Assembly: GCF_030704535.1 (NCBI RefSeq)
Contig: NC_081807.1
Coordinates: forward strand, 8,272,001 to 8,336,000
From: Vitis vinifera
Lineage: Eukaryota; Streptophyta; Magnoliopsida; Vitales; Vitaceae
Length of the DNA stretch: 64,000 bases
Reading direction: 5' to 3'
Part shown: piece by piece, positions 11,329 through 23,408 of the stretch
How positions within the stretch are numbered: the first letter of the stretch is position 1
Layout: the number at the start of each line of letters is the position of its first letter
Notes under the pieces: model-generated
The model's input: the letters and a program-made list of their open reading frames with translations, nothing else
What the model was told of the DNA's origin: nothing
Database searches by the model: none
Made by a program: the position numbers and the translations under genes

Positions 11329-14300
11329 CGCGAAGTGAAAAGTGTCTGTATATACCAGAAAGGATACCATGAAAATGACAATCCAACAAGCTCACATGTT
11401 GCATGAAAATGACAATGTATACAACAACTTCACATGGGTTAATAATGAATTTGCTGGATTTCCCATTTAATGTTGGTGGGGATTTTTCTCAGGGAAGGCA
11501 TGGGTTCATCACATGGAGGTAGTACTCTGATATCCGTTTGTCTTTTAACTCATCAAGCAAAACATGAACTTCTGGGGGTGGTGGAGTCCCGGCTCCAGAT
11601 ACGAACAATCATATATGTGCAGGTGGGAACAAGCTCAAAAAGGAGAGACCCCATCATTGGATGCCCTTTTCCAGTACATGTTTTCTTCATCAAAATCAAA
11701 ACTAGCTAGTTCATTCCAGTTGGGTTACCAATTATTAGATTATCACCAACTCCCAGTTGCTAAGCAGGAAGTGAAGGGGCTTAAGATTTTGCAACTCTTT
11801 CCACAGTCCCATTTTTACAGATGGGGGAAAAATGGAACAATTGAACCTATTTGGTGTTTTTTATTATTCATGTATATCCTTTCGGTTTAAAAATTTTGTA
11901 GTATTTATGTGCTGTACACTAACCTCATACCTTACTCTATTTTAAAGAAAATTATGGAATTCATCTGCGTCTACACAAGCAGATTTGACTTCTCATCCAT
12001 TCCCTTCATAACTAAAAACACATGGTTGAATTGACGTATAAATTTATAAGTTTTAAAATTGTCACATTAATTAATAGTACCAAACTAAAAATATATTTTC
12101 AACCTAAAAAATTTATACCCTATTTTTTTATCAACAACCAATATTTAAAATGCTGCATGAAACCGGAATTAGTTTTATTGTACTCCACTCGAGATGTCAA
12201 GAGTCAAGCTACCTGCTGAGCTCGCGAGATTAAAAGGGACAAAACATCTTAGATAAATTTTTTTTATGTAATAAACGAGGAGTTTGTTCCTATTATATAT
12301 TTAATTCTTTTAGATTTTAGGGTTTAGTTTTTTAGATAGCGTGGATAATAATTAAAAGTAGTTTTGAGAGTTTCATCATTATATTCCTTTTCGTTCCTTT
12401 TATTAATGGACCGTGAATATATAAATTACATTAATCATTGAACCACGTTAAAAATCTTATCTCTTTATTTATTTTTTTATCGTGTGCATGGTTTGATTAA
12501 TATAAAATTTGATTAATAATGAATCGATAAATTAAAATTTGCTAAAAACTAAAAAAGAAATTAAAGAAAAACTAAGAAAATAGAAGGTGGGAAACCATGT
12601 TGGTGAAAAGGAGGAAAAGAGGAAGAGGATGAATATGGGCGTATCGACATTGACTTCCAAATCAGAATGCCAAAAGTAAACACCATTACTTGCTGCACTC
12701 TTTGAACTTTCCTTCCATTTCCTCCCTATGGTCAGATGGAATTTATTCATTGGACCCAATATTTGACAATTTTAAATTGTATTAAAAAAATAATAATAAT
12801 AATACAAGGGTATGTTGTTTAAGTTTAACAATTGAGGCTACTTTTCCCTCTTCATTAATAAATCCGTGGATAGAAAAACAGCCTTTCCCCATGCCCACAA
12901 GGGATGGCTGCTGACTTTGCATCCCATTTATGTGGTTAGCATTTACTATTCAATTTCCATGTCACTGCCCATCTTATTTGACAAAGAGGGGGGAAAAGTC
13001 CATTTACACTAAATTGGTTGCTCCATCACACGATCATTAATATCACTCTCACATTTTCCAAAATATACTTCAATTCCAATCTAATAAAATTACCTCCAAT
13101 ACAAATTTCTAGAAAATATACATTCTATACGAGAAAAAAAAAAATTATACTCCAATTATTACCATTTTAAAAATAAAAATAAAAATAAAAATACCCCGAG
13201 TTATATTATAACGTATTTGAATTATTAGTTATTAGATTAATTTCATTTGCAGCCCCGCCATTTAATGTAAATACAAGATGTTTGATATATCAATTTAATC
13301 ACTTTATATGATTTTAATAATTTAATTTAAGTTTTTGCTCAGGTTAAGATAGTGTTTGGTTTTTTTTTAATAAAAAAAATCAAAATATTTGATATTTTAT
13401 ATTCAACGATTTGATATGTTATTTTTAGTTAAATAAAAAAAAATCAAATGTTTTAGTCTTTTTTATTTAATATGTTTAATAAAATAACTTAATATTATAA
13501 TAAAATATTAATTTAAAATAATTAATTTATTATTAATTTTAAATTCTTTTTGTTTTATATGTCTATAATAAGAATACATTTTAAAATTATGATTTAACAT
13601 TTATGATTCATTTTCTATAATAAATATTTTATAATTATTTTATGTATCTATAATATTTTCATATAGATACTTGATAAATAATTTTATTATTTAAAATTAA
13701 TGAAAATAAATATAAGTAAAAATCAATAAGGATAAGTATTAGTGAATGATGATTTAAAATAAATTTTAAGTTAATTTTATTAAATAAATTTAATAATTAA
13801 AATAAATAATAAATAATAAATTTTTAATTAATAATTTAAAAATAATTTAACTTAAAATTAATATAAACCATTAAATTTTATCAAACATCCACTAGATTAT
13901 CATTAATTTCAATATAATAGTGTATTTTTAAATAAATAAAAAATTATATTAAACATATTTATATAAAATATTTTTATTTAAAATCTTTCTAAAAAAATAA
14001 ATTTTATAAATGAAATATATTTATAGAATGTTGATAGAAGAAATTTGGAATTTGAAACCAACGGTATGAATATTATAATTTTTTGGGAAAAGAATTTCAA
14101 AAAATATTGAAAATTTAAAGAGAATTTATGCCACGTTTATTCCCAAAAAAAAAAAAAAATGGTTACTATGATTCCGTATATTGAGGGGCCCAGTCGAAAG
14201 CAAAGAGCTCTTATAACCGTACGTCTGCCAGAAAATTTTAAACACCGAAATATTAATTTTGTTTTAAAGCGTGAGATTCATGAATCAATATAAGTAAAGG

Positions 14301-15024
14301 TAAAAAGAAAGGTGAAAACAGACAGGCCGCCAAACAAGACAGAAACACAGATTTTCTGCCGTCCCAAACAGAAAATTTCCTCCTCTAAGACCAGTCCTAC
14401 ATCGCAACAACAATGGATCTATTTTTAGTCCTGACCACACTTACTACCACTGCCAATACGATACGATCAAGATTTCCTGTGATGTTTCGTGATTTTTTAC
14501 CCAATTTATTTTCCTTTCCTGGATTTGAAAGGGAAAAAAGGAAATGAAGGAAAGTACCAGAAAACATGCGTTAGTGAGATAAATATTAATTCTTTCCAAC
14601 CAAACACCCTCTGGAAATGCGATAATTGTTGAACATAATCATTCTAAATAGAATTTGTTTTTTCCAGTCGATCTTCATGAACATTTTTTGTTAATAATTC
14701 ATAAATAATTTGAGATATGAACAGATGAGCCAAATGATAATTCAAACTCGTTGAGATTGAAAAGAAAAATCTTCATTTTTCTAAATATATAGATCTATGA
14801 AGCCGAACCGAAACGGTTCCCAGCCCTACGCCGGTGCTATTACCATTTCGCCGGCAGTAATTGGCGCATTCCTCGCCAGGAAACACAGAATTGGTCGGCA
14901 CATCAACAAAGCAAAACAAACAAGCGGAAAAAAATTTAAACAAAAGCAAAAATAGAAATTCCTATCCCATATCTACAGATGGATACAGAGACAGAGGGAG
15001 TCAGAAAAAGAGAGAAAGGAAGAG
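11329..15024. other. Intergenic, no gene seen; very AT-rich 13000-14150
   Basis: No recognisable coding domain. The open frame at 11564-11890 has no family resemblance that I can identify. At 13100-14150 the base composition is extremely AT-rich, with words such as 'gtgtttggttttt' (about 13350) and 'atcaaacatcc' (about 13882) that look like outer arms of a decayed inverted-repeat element. Confidence 0.5.
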
Positions 15025-15219
15025 TTACGAAATGGTTCTCTTTCCGGGACGATCGGCAGCTCTCATGGTCTTGTCAATGAGCTTCTTAGCCTTTCTGCTT
15101 CGGATCTCCACCTTCACGCTGGAGCTCTTGTCCATCTTTATGTATGGCTTCTTCGACTTCTTCAGCGCCCGAACCTTCGACTTTATCGACTCCACCAGGT
15201 TCTCCAACTGAATCGCCAT
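15025..15219 (-). CDS. Small basic conserved plant protein, 64 residues
   Basis: The frame beginning at the ATG at 15219 encodes 64 residues starting MAIQLENLVESIKSKVRALK. It is rich in Lys, Arg and Ser, with a heptad-like amphipathic N-terminal helix and a basic C-terminus ending ADRPGKRTIS. The open frame continues upstream for another 45 codons, but that part lacks the lysine-rich character and reads like leader sequence, so I chose the internal ATG. I recognise this as a conserved plant small-protein type but know no function. Its charge suggests binding to nucleic acid or to an acidic partner; that is inference. No signal peptide or membrane helix is visible. Local GC is well above the flanks. 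Confidence 0.7.
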   Translation of the reverse strand: MAIQLENLVESIKSKVRALKKSKKPYIKMDKSSSVKVEIRSRKAKKLIDKTMRAADRPGKRTIS

Positions 15220-15729
15220 CACTATTTTCCAATCAAACCATATGCCGGGAGGATCAGGGTTTCCAGGATTTTTGGAGATCGCAGTGAAGCCCTCGACGTC
15301 GACCTCTATGTTGATCAGTTGCTTCCGGTTGGTGAGCCGAGCGGTTTTTATCAACAGACGAATACAAATTCACCTTGGTTTTCCTAGATTATTACGAGTT
15401 TGCCATTTTCCGTACTCATTGTCCGACGTGTTGATTTTGGTTGCATCTGCACCGTTGATTCGCCTTGAAATCACTTCGAAATAGAAATTTGAAGTACGCA
15501 GTCGGCAGGGCAGATTGCAGTCAAATCCGTTAGCCTACAGTGCCGAAAATGTAGTTGTCAAACTTGAAAGGGTATTATGGCTAATATTAATTTTATTTTA
15601 TAAAAGTATGACTTTAATTTTTAAAATTTTAAGAATTTTGTAATAATTTTATTGAAAAAAATAATTTGATCTAAGAAAATATTATTGAAAATAAATAGTG
15701 AGAAATCGTCTTTATGAATTAAAAATTTA

Positions 15730-15960
15730 TAAAATATTAGGTCATGTTTAATAATTATTTTTTAAAACACTTCTAAAAAAATAAGTGAAAACAACATAAA
15801 ATAACTAAAAAATGTTCTCTCTCTATTTTCTGTTCTTAAGAATAAAAAATAAAAAATAGTTTTTTGTCATCAAATGTGTTTTCGTGCTTTTTTTTGTTTT
15901 TAAAATAAGAAAATCGTTCTTAAAAACAATTACGACACAATTCATTATTTTTTTCAAATC
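15730..15960. mobile_element. MITE-like family 1 copy
   Basis: Inverted arms are visible around 'ggtcatgtttaataattattttt' on the left and 'ttcttaaaaacaattacgacac' on the right, with the usual 'aaaataactaaaaaatgtt' core. It belongs to the same family as the element at 19936-20320. Confidence 0.35.
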
Positions 15961-15999
15961 ATTATGATTTGTTTAATATTGGATAAAGAAATTAAGGTT

Positions 16000-16985
16000 A
16001 TGTTTGATTCTAAAAAAACTCGAGAGAAAAAAATTGGAAAGAAAAAGTATAAAGAAATAAAAAGAGAAAGAAAATAAAAATTAAACTTAAAGTTAACAAC
16101 TTACTTGTATATACTACTTTAAACTCATTTAATTTATTTTAATTATTTGATAAAAGATTAAATAATTTTAAATGTATAAGTTTCTAACTAATTTTAATTA
16201 TTTTTCATTTTTTGGTATTTTTTTATAAGACAACCAAATGCGGGAAAAATTATTTTTAGTTAAGTTATATTTGGTTTCTGGAAAGTACTAAGAAAATAAA
16301 AAATAAAAAAAATTATATTTAGTTGTACTATAAAACATAGTAAAGAAAGCTAAATATTAATGTCCAAGGAAAATAATTTTTTATATTACTGTCACATTCC
16401 CGTTCTTAAAATATATTGAGGGAAGAAAAAAATGTCTAAGAAAAATGATTTTATCATATTTGGTTTCTTTGTGAAATATATGAAAGAAAATCAAATATAG
16501 TTAAAATTAGTTAGAAATTTATACATTTTTAACTTACTAAATCTTTCAAAGAGAAAAAATATGTTAAATGAATTTGAAATAGTATAGAAAAAATTTATTA
16601 ATTTTAATTTAGTTTTTGTTTCCTTTTATTTTTACTCTCTATTTTCTTTCCCACAAACATAGTATAAATTAGTAAGAAAGTATTAAAAAAAATCAAATAT
16701 TATTAAAATCAATTAAAACTTTTATACCGATGAGTAAAATAAGGAAATGGGTTTGAAGTAATAAATAATAATAATTTATTAGATTTAAATTTAATTTCAA
16801 TTTTTCTTCACTTTTTTTATGTGCTCTTCTTATTTTCTTTTCCTTATATTTTCCCTCAATTTTTATTGGGAATCAAATATAACCTTTTTTTTTTCTTTCA
16901 CTATTTTTTTCCTTTTACATTTCCTTTCTATTATCTTTCCCTTGAATTTTCCCTCCTATTTTTTTGAAAACCAAACATGACCAAA
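16000..16985. mobile_element. Cluster of nested MITE-like elements, family 2
   Basis: The left arm 'ggttatgtttgattc' at about 16004 and the right arm 'aaaccaaacatgacc' at about 16968 are inverted copies of each other. Further inverted pairs lie inside ('ttatatttggtttct' at about 16264, 'ggaatcaaatataacc' at about 16869). The interior repeats words such as 'aagaaaataaaaa' and 'ttaattattt'. Several related copies appear to be nested. Confidence 0.5.
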
Positions 16986-17109
16986 CATTTTTTTTTTCTA
17001 TTGTTTCCCTAGTACTTTGCATGAAGCAATCAAAACCTATTGGTAATTACTTCATCTATGTATAAATAAATAGTAAAATAAAAGGGAAAAAATAAAGTAA
17101 AGAAAAATG

Positions 17110-17590
17110 AAAAATAGATTTAGACTATATTTAATTCTCAAAAAAATTGAAAGGATATACAAAGAAAAGAAAAGAGAAAGAAAAAATAAAAATAAATTTA
17201 AATTAATAAATTATTTTTAATTTCACTTATTTAATTCATCAACATAAAATTTAAATAATTTGAAAATATATAAGTTTTTAGCTAATTTTAATTATATTTG
17301 ATGTTCTTTAGTATTTAAAATCATTTCCTTCATGTATTTGTTTCTTTCCTTAATACTTATTGGAAACAAACATAATCTTAAAATTTTAAAATTATTTTTT
17401 ATAGTTCGATAAACTCATTTAACTTATATTCAATTAACTAATTCTAAATATATAAATTTCATATTAATTTTAATTATTTTAAATTTTATTTTTGTATTTT
17501 TCATTATGATACCATATATAAAAAAACTATTTTTCTTAACATTATTTTCTATTTTTTGATAATTTTCAGAGATCAAACATAATCTACCAA
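17110..17590. mobile_element. MITE-like family 2 element
   Basis: The left arm 'agactatatttaattctcaaaaaa' (about 17120) is inverted at 'ttttcagagatcaaacataatct' (about 17562), with the same AT-rich interior as the cluster just upstream. No target-site duplication could be fixed with confidence. Confidence 0.45.
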
Positions 17591-18974
17591 ACTAAATAGC
17601 TCTTAACGAGATACCTCTTTTAGTTTCTTCTTCTCAAAGTAAAAACTAAAAACTATCTTATATTAAAATAAAAAAATAAAATTGATTTGAATTTTTTGAA
17701 AAATTACTAAAGTAAAATTATAGAAAGAAAAAAAGTTGCTTAGAGGTTAATGTTCTTGTGGTTCCACCATGTAATCAATACACGTGCGTTACAGAGGATT
17801 ATTCCTCTCCCAAAGGGTGTAGACCGTGAGAGGCACTTATTTTTGTTATTTCATCCAACTTACAGGGTCATTTTAGTATTTTCGTATTTTCTAGAAAATT
17901 CAAAGCACCACCAGCTTTGTTAAGACTCCATACTTGAACACACAAATTAAAAATATATTTAGCAGAAATAACATTTTATTTTTTCTAAAAAAAAATCAAA
18001 ATACTTAAAATATTCATTCCTTTTAATGGATAAAGCATTAAAACCTCTTAAATTACTTTTTTGAACCAAAATTTTTTAGAAAATGATTTTGAAAGCATAT
18101 GGTAATTAAAAATAAAAATGGGATATAAATTAGAAGAAGAAAAATGAAGGTTCAATGGTGAAGAGAGGGAAGCGTGGGGTTGGAGTATTAGAAGTACAAA
18201 AGTGAGAATGGTCATATTTTAAGCTGACACGCCATTTTATTTGAGGCTTTCGTAGGTTGAATTCTTACTCCAATTAATGGATTTTCTGACCGCAACTCGT
18301 TAGCTTCCCCTCAAATCAAATATAAAATATTATTTTAATTAGGTAAATTATAGTGGGCTTGTTTTGTTTTGTTGATTTGTTCTATACATAGGTTATTTTT
18401 TAAAATAAAACTTAGGTTTTTTCGTATTTTTAAAGTTTTAAACAATAATTAAAAATACGGAGAATCATAAAAAAAATTTAGAATTATCTTCAAGCACCGT
18501 GAGATAAGTTTTATAAAATTGGAATCCGGTTTGATTATAATTTTAAAAAATGGTTTTAACTTTTCTAATATTTGAAAAACTTTATCGTGTTAAAAAAACT
18601 TAAAACATTTTTATAAAATTATTATCAAACACACTTTAAGTGTATTTAAGAGTGTTTATATTTAAAAATGTTTTTAGGGAAAATATTTTTTGAGGAAGTG
18701 TTTTTAGGATAATCATATATAAAGTGTTTTTTCAAAAAAATATTATAAGTGATTTTCTAACATTATAAATAATATTTCAAAATTTTTTAAATATTTCTAA
18801 ATTTTGTTAAACACTAAATGTTTTTGTAAAAGCACCTTCTAGATTAAAAATGCTTCCTAAATCATTGATATATCGACTCTTAATTAGTGATGTTTAATCC
18901 TAAATTGAAATAGAAATGAAAATAAAAGAGTTATTTATATAAGTTATCCTATTCCATCTCATGCAAATCATGAA

Positions 18975-19017
18975 TTATCAAAAAAAAAAAAAAAAGAAAG
19001 AAAGAAAGAAAGAAACA
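18975..19017. repeat. A-run followed by (GAAA)n microsatellite
   Basis: An uninterrupted A run leads into about six 'gaaa' units. It is a simple-sequence tract with no coding meaning. Confidence 0.85.
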
Positions 19018-19044
19018 CCTAAAAAAAAAAAAGAGGAAAAGTGT

Positions 19045-19430
19045 TTAAGGGCATATTTAACAATGTTTTCAAAAATTATTTTTAAAAAATTAAAAATAGT
19101 TTTAAAAACAATTATCTAGTATTTTTTAGAAGAAAAGTTTGTTGGGAATTTAAAAAAATTTCAACTTATTTTCTATGTTTTTAAAATATTTAAAAAATAA
19201 ATTTTATATGTAATGCTTTATTTTCAATTATTTTTCATATTATTTGTTTCATTGTCTAGAAAATAAATAAAAATAATTAATAAAATATATTATTAGAAAA
19301 TACTATATTTTTCAGTTTTTAATAATTAAAAATTATTTTATAATTTATAATTATCAAATATATATATTTTTTAATTTTTTTTTTCTCAATGTTTTTGGAT
19401 TGACAAACAAACCCTAAAATACCCTAATCC
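19045..19430. mobile_element. MITE-like family 1 copy
   Basis: The left side 'gggcatatttaacaatgttttcaaaaatta' and the right side 'gacaaacaaaccctaaa' match the family 1 outer arms. The interior repeats the 'taaaaataattaataaa' core. Confidence 0.4.
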
Positions 19431-19935
19431 AAAATAGATGTGAAGTTACAAAGTCCTAAGAGCTTGGATCCAAACTTGGATATAAAAATCATACTCCAAA
19501 GTCCAAACCATGATTATGAGATTCTAATATTTAGGTAAGATTATGAACTTGTTTCATTTGGTTAAGAAATGCTTGTTAAATGATACAAATTCTCATAATA
19601 AATCTACAATAATAATAATAGTCAAAATTATATTTAATATATAAAATTAAGAATAAAATTTACCCAATCCAAAGGTGACATGTGTAATAAAAATAAATAA
19701 GATAAAATTCCCAATTAAAATATCCACACAAGAAAAAAAGTCTCATATCAAAGTTAGAATCATATTAATAAAATAGAAGATTTTGAAAAGATTTTAGATT
19801 TCCAATTTTTGTATACATATACTTAATAACTACAAAACCCTTTTTTACAAATCTTTCTTTAATATTGTTTTAAAAAATAGTTTTAAATTGTTTTAAGAAT
19901 AAAATTTTATTTGAAAACTCAAATATAAAAACTAA

Positions 19936-20320
19936 GGACCTAATTTGGTAACTGTTTTCAAAAATAATTTTATGTTTTTCAAAATAAAAAAACTGGTAAA
20001 TATATTTGATAATTAGAAAATTGTTTTCAAGAATAAAATATAAAAAGTGTTTTCAAAGAATATATTTTAATTGTTTTTAATTATTTTCACTTGTTTTTTT
20101 TTATAGTTTTTTTAAAAAATAATTATACAAAAAAGACCTTTAGACATAAAAATTATTTTTAAAACATATTTGAAAATATTTAAAATAGATTAAAAAAAAT
20201 TTAGGTTCTTAAATGGATTTTTGTTTTATAAAAATCATAAAAAAGTTTTCAAAAACTGTTATAAAAAACTTTTTTTTAGAACTATTTAAAAAAAAACAAA
20301 TTACCAAACAACACCTAATT
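19936..20320. mobile_element. MITE-like family 1 element, best-defined copy
   Basis: The left arm reads 'cctaatttggtaactg' from about 19939, and the right end at 20305-20320 is the inverse, 'accaaacaacacctaa'. Both arms run inward into 'gttttcaaaaa' type sequence. The element is about 385 bp, AT-rich and without coding capacity. The long open frame at 20213-20572 is a by-product of its composition. Confidence 0.55.
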
Positions 20321-21033
20321 TTCTTCACTTATAATGCAAATAATTTTAAAATATTTTTTCACATTTTTAATAATTACTTCGAAAACTCTACAAAAGAAAA
20401 ATTAAAAAATCCTCAAATTTGTTCTAAAAAATCACCTGTTTTCAAAACAAATCTTCAAAAAATTATTTTTGTTATTAAAAGTTTAGCAAACATGATTTTT
20501 GAATTAAAAATTTATTTTCTATCTTATAAAACAAAAGGTGTTTTGAAGAATAAGTTTCAAATGCACCCTTAATATTTTTATTAAAATGTGGTTTTTAGAC
20601 TCAATTTTTTTAAGGGAACCATGCATCACGTGTTGGTCATTTCCTTGTTAAAATAAAAGAGTGGTGACTTGTTAATTGAAAATGTTGGTATGGGTATGGG
20701 TATGGGGTATGGGGGTATGGGCTTAATATAAGAAATGTTTTTATGTTGGAAGAAAGAATATGGTCACATGGCATAGCACATTGGGTTGGTACCATTATCT
20801 TGTATGTATTTCAAGACCCCTTGCCGACCTTACCTACCAACTTTCTTCACATTATTTTGCCTTTTGCTAAGTGCTTACCTCGATCTATCTTTCCCCTTAT
20901 GTATTTCAAGGTACCATTTTTTAAAAATATTTTTTAAAATATATGGCAACTTTGAACCTATTTTCAAATCTATTATACTATTTATTGCATCAATTGAAAA
21001 TTATTTTTTTAAGAGATAACTTCAAAATCAACC
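20321..21033. other. Intergenic, with a short 'tatggg' repeat
   Basis: Nothing coding is supported. At 20683-20722 there are five or six imperfect copies of 'ggtatggg', a small purine-rich simple repeat. Confidence 0.6.
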
Positions 21034-23408
21034 TGTGGACCCCGCATTTCGGCTTAATGCGTTTCCCACTCGAATGACAAAAAATGATTTAATTGTTGAT
21101 TAAGAAAAATGACTTGGAGTCGCCACTTATTTTTGTTTTATTTTTAAAGGGTAAACAAAATAAGAAAGAAAACCCTAAGTATGACTCCTTATTTTGGAAA
21201 AGGTGATCTGCGAAAAACCGGATCGGGTTCGGGAGTCAGGTTGCTTATCAGGAAGGTATGATAAAAACCGTAGCACCCTTCTAAGTCCCTAAAAACGGGT
21301 CTCTACTAATAAAATGAAGTTGACATGACAATTGATAAGGAAATCAATGAATACCCGGAACTATCATGCACATATGAGTATCATAATATGTATAGAAAAT
21401 AATCAGAATATGAGCGAATGCGTATCTGGGTAGCAAACGGCAACGCGCTATCACGAAACATGGTTAGTGAACAATGAACAGATATAATTAAGCGCATATC
21501 AAGGAATAGAGTAAACCAATCATGCATGGCAAATAAATCAATCGATCAGTCAATCAATCATGAAGTCAAGTATATGGGCCCCCCACCAAAGCCTGTTTTA
21601 TCTTGCCTGAATCAATTCCGATAACTCCATTGTTCGGAATTACAAAATTTTATTCCTTTCTTATTTCAAAAACATTTTAAAAACAAAGGAAGTATGAAAA
21701 ATTTCTTGTCAAGAATAAAAGTGACAACAAAGCTTTATTAAAAATGCGATTTTGGAACCTAAAGAAAATGCTCTAAGGATGAAGAAAAATGTGAAACGTC
21801 GGCTGGATAGAATTCCGGATGTGAGACATCCGGAGAAGGTGGAACGTCGACGGAGAGGAATTCCGGGTGTGAGACACTCGGGGGAATGGCGGCGGAGAAG
21901 GATTCCGGGAATGAGACACCCAGATGGAATGGCGGCAAAAAAGGATTCCGAATGTGAGACATCCGGATGGAATGGTGGCGTAGAAGGATTCCGGGAATGA
22001 GACACCTAGGGGGAATGGTGGCGCTGCAGGATTCCGGGAGTGAGACACCCGGGGAAATGGCGGCGGAGAAGGATTCCGGATGTGAGACATCCGGATGGAA
22101 TGGCGGCGGAGAGGAATTCCGGGTGTGAGACACCCGGATGGAATGGCGGCGCAGAAGGATTCCAGGAGTGAGACACTTGGATAAGGTAGAACGTTGTTAT
22201 GAGTAGCATGAAGGATAGGTATGGGTTGTATGGATACGGAGGCTTGGGTAAGTGGTTTTAATGGGTATGCGAAAGAGTGAAGGATAGCATGCACCCGGGA
22301 GACTCCATGTAAGTGAGGGAGTGGGATGGGGAATGAATGAGAGACGAATGGGTGTGGTGGAGGATGCCTGATTCCTGTAAGCTTGAGTGAGGAAATGGGT
22401 GTGACGACCTAGAGAGAGAGGTGGATGAACGATGGGTATGGGGATGCTGATGAGGTGAGCTTTGCTGCCACGACGACTACCCCAGATTTTCTAGGATCTC
22501 CTTCAAGCAGGGATGAGAAAATGGATGCGTACCATGGACGGATATCAAGAGCAGAGGAGGATAACAAAACAGAGCACAAAGAGTAGATACAAGAAAATGA
22601 GTCCGACAAGCTATGCTTCATATCATACCAACAAGTTTAGATGATGATGGGTAAGATTAAATGAGTATCAAATGAAAGGTAAAACGTGGTTACAAAAATA
22701 CCTCATGGAGAAATCAAAACCAGAGCAAACTAAACCACTACAAAACCATTAGCAAAAATATGGACGTATTCACTCCCAATCAACAATCATCATCCGAGAA
22801 TCAATAAAAACATAGTAGAAAAGCACACCAATAGAAGCTGACGAAGAATACACAATAAACATACCTCAAAATAACTCTCTCCAGCTAGGTGGGCAAGAAA
22901 TCGGGCAGCTATCCTTCCTCTCAAGCAACCAGCCAAGGAACCCTCTTTCCCACTAGTCCTCTCAAGCTAAAACTCTCCCTCCTCTGTTCCTCCTCCCCTT
23001 TTCTTCTCTTCTTGGAATCACCTTCCTTAGCAAGTCACCAACTGCCTCCTCCTGTTCATGCATTAGCCAGTATGGCCTGCCCAACTACCCTCACTGTTGT
23101 TGCACGCTTCATGCAGACAACATCAAGCTCTCAGTTGGGGGTCCCCTACCCTTTCTAAAAAATGTAATCCCAAACCCAGAAAAATCCGCTCCCCTCCTCC
23201 TGACAAAAAGCTCCTCTCTAACAACCAAAAAGCTCCTCCGAGTCTCCTCCAACAAGTGTCTCCACCCCATTGCATTTCCAAACCACTACTTGGTTCACTG
23301 ACCACCCAACCAGGAAGCAACATTTGGCTCTTTAAGAGCCCTCCACTTGGCAAAAAGCGTGACCTGTAGCAAATGAAAAAAAAAACGAGCCCCATATGGG
23401 GGTCTACA
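21034..23408. mobile_element. Probable solo LTR of a retrotransposon, 2.4 kb
   Basis: The element begins TGTGGACCCC and ends GGGGGTCTACA, short inverted ends of TG...CA type. It is flanked by near-identical 5-bp sequences (caacc at 21029-21033, caatc at 23409-23413). Near the left end is the phrase 'cttggagtcgccactt', which I recognise from LTRs of plant Ty3/gypsy-like elements. No reverse transcriptase, gag or primer-binding site lies inside, so a solo LTR fits best; a non-autonomous element of this length is the alternative. It contains a hairpin minisatellite at 21812-22192. Open frames in the element, including a Pro/Ser-rich one at 22889-23158, follow its base composition. Confidence 0.6.
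21812..22192. repeat. Minisatellite: nine units of about 43 bp, each with a hairpin
   Basis: Units begin with 'attcc' at 21812, 21860, 21902, 21945, 21988, 22031, 22073, 22116 and 22159 (spacing 42-48). Each contains an inverted repeat around a GAG loop, for example ccggatgt-gag-acatccgg. Units differ in the stem, and several differences are paired on both sides (atgt/acat versus gtgt/acac). Confidence 0.9.

Noticed and set aside
11564..11890. Open frame of 108 codons on the plus strand
   Set aside because: It has no recognisable domain, no splice-compatible neighbours and no conserved-looking motif, so a chance frame is the simpler view.
15220..15354. 45-codon extension of the small basic protein
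   Set aside because: Its composition differs from the conserved-looking core, and the internal ATG gives a self-contained lysine-rich protein. The longer form is still possible.
20213..20572. 119-codon frame rich in Phe, Lys, Ile and Asn
   Set aside because: It runs through the arms of a MITE-like element, and its composition simply reflects AT-rich DNA.
21709..22294. Several overlapping frames on both strands with repeated His/Pro/Ser or Arg/Gly words
   Set aside because: They are translations of the 43-bp minisatellite in different frames, not proteins. The array is also not CRISPR, since the units are contiguous without unique spacers.
22889..23395. Pro/Ser-rich frames on both strands
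   Set aside because: They lie inside the probable solo LTR, overlap each other in opposite directions and show no domain.
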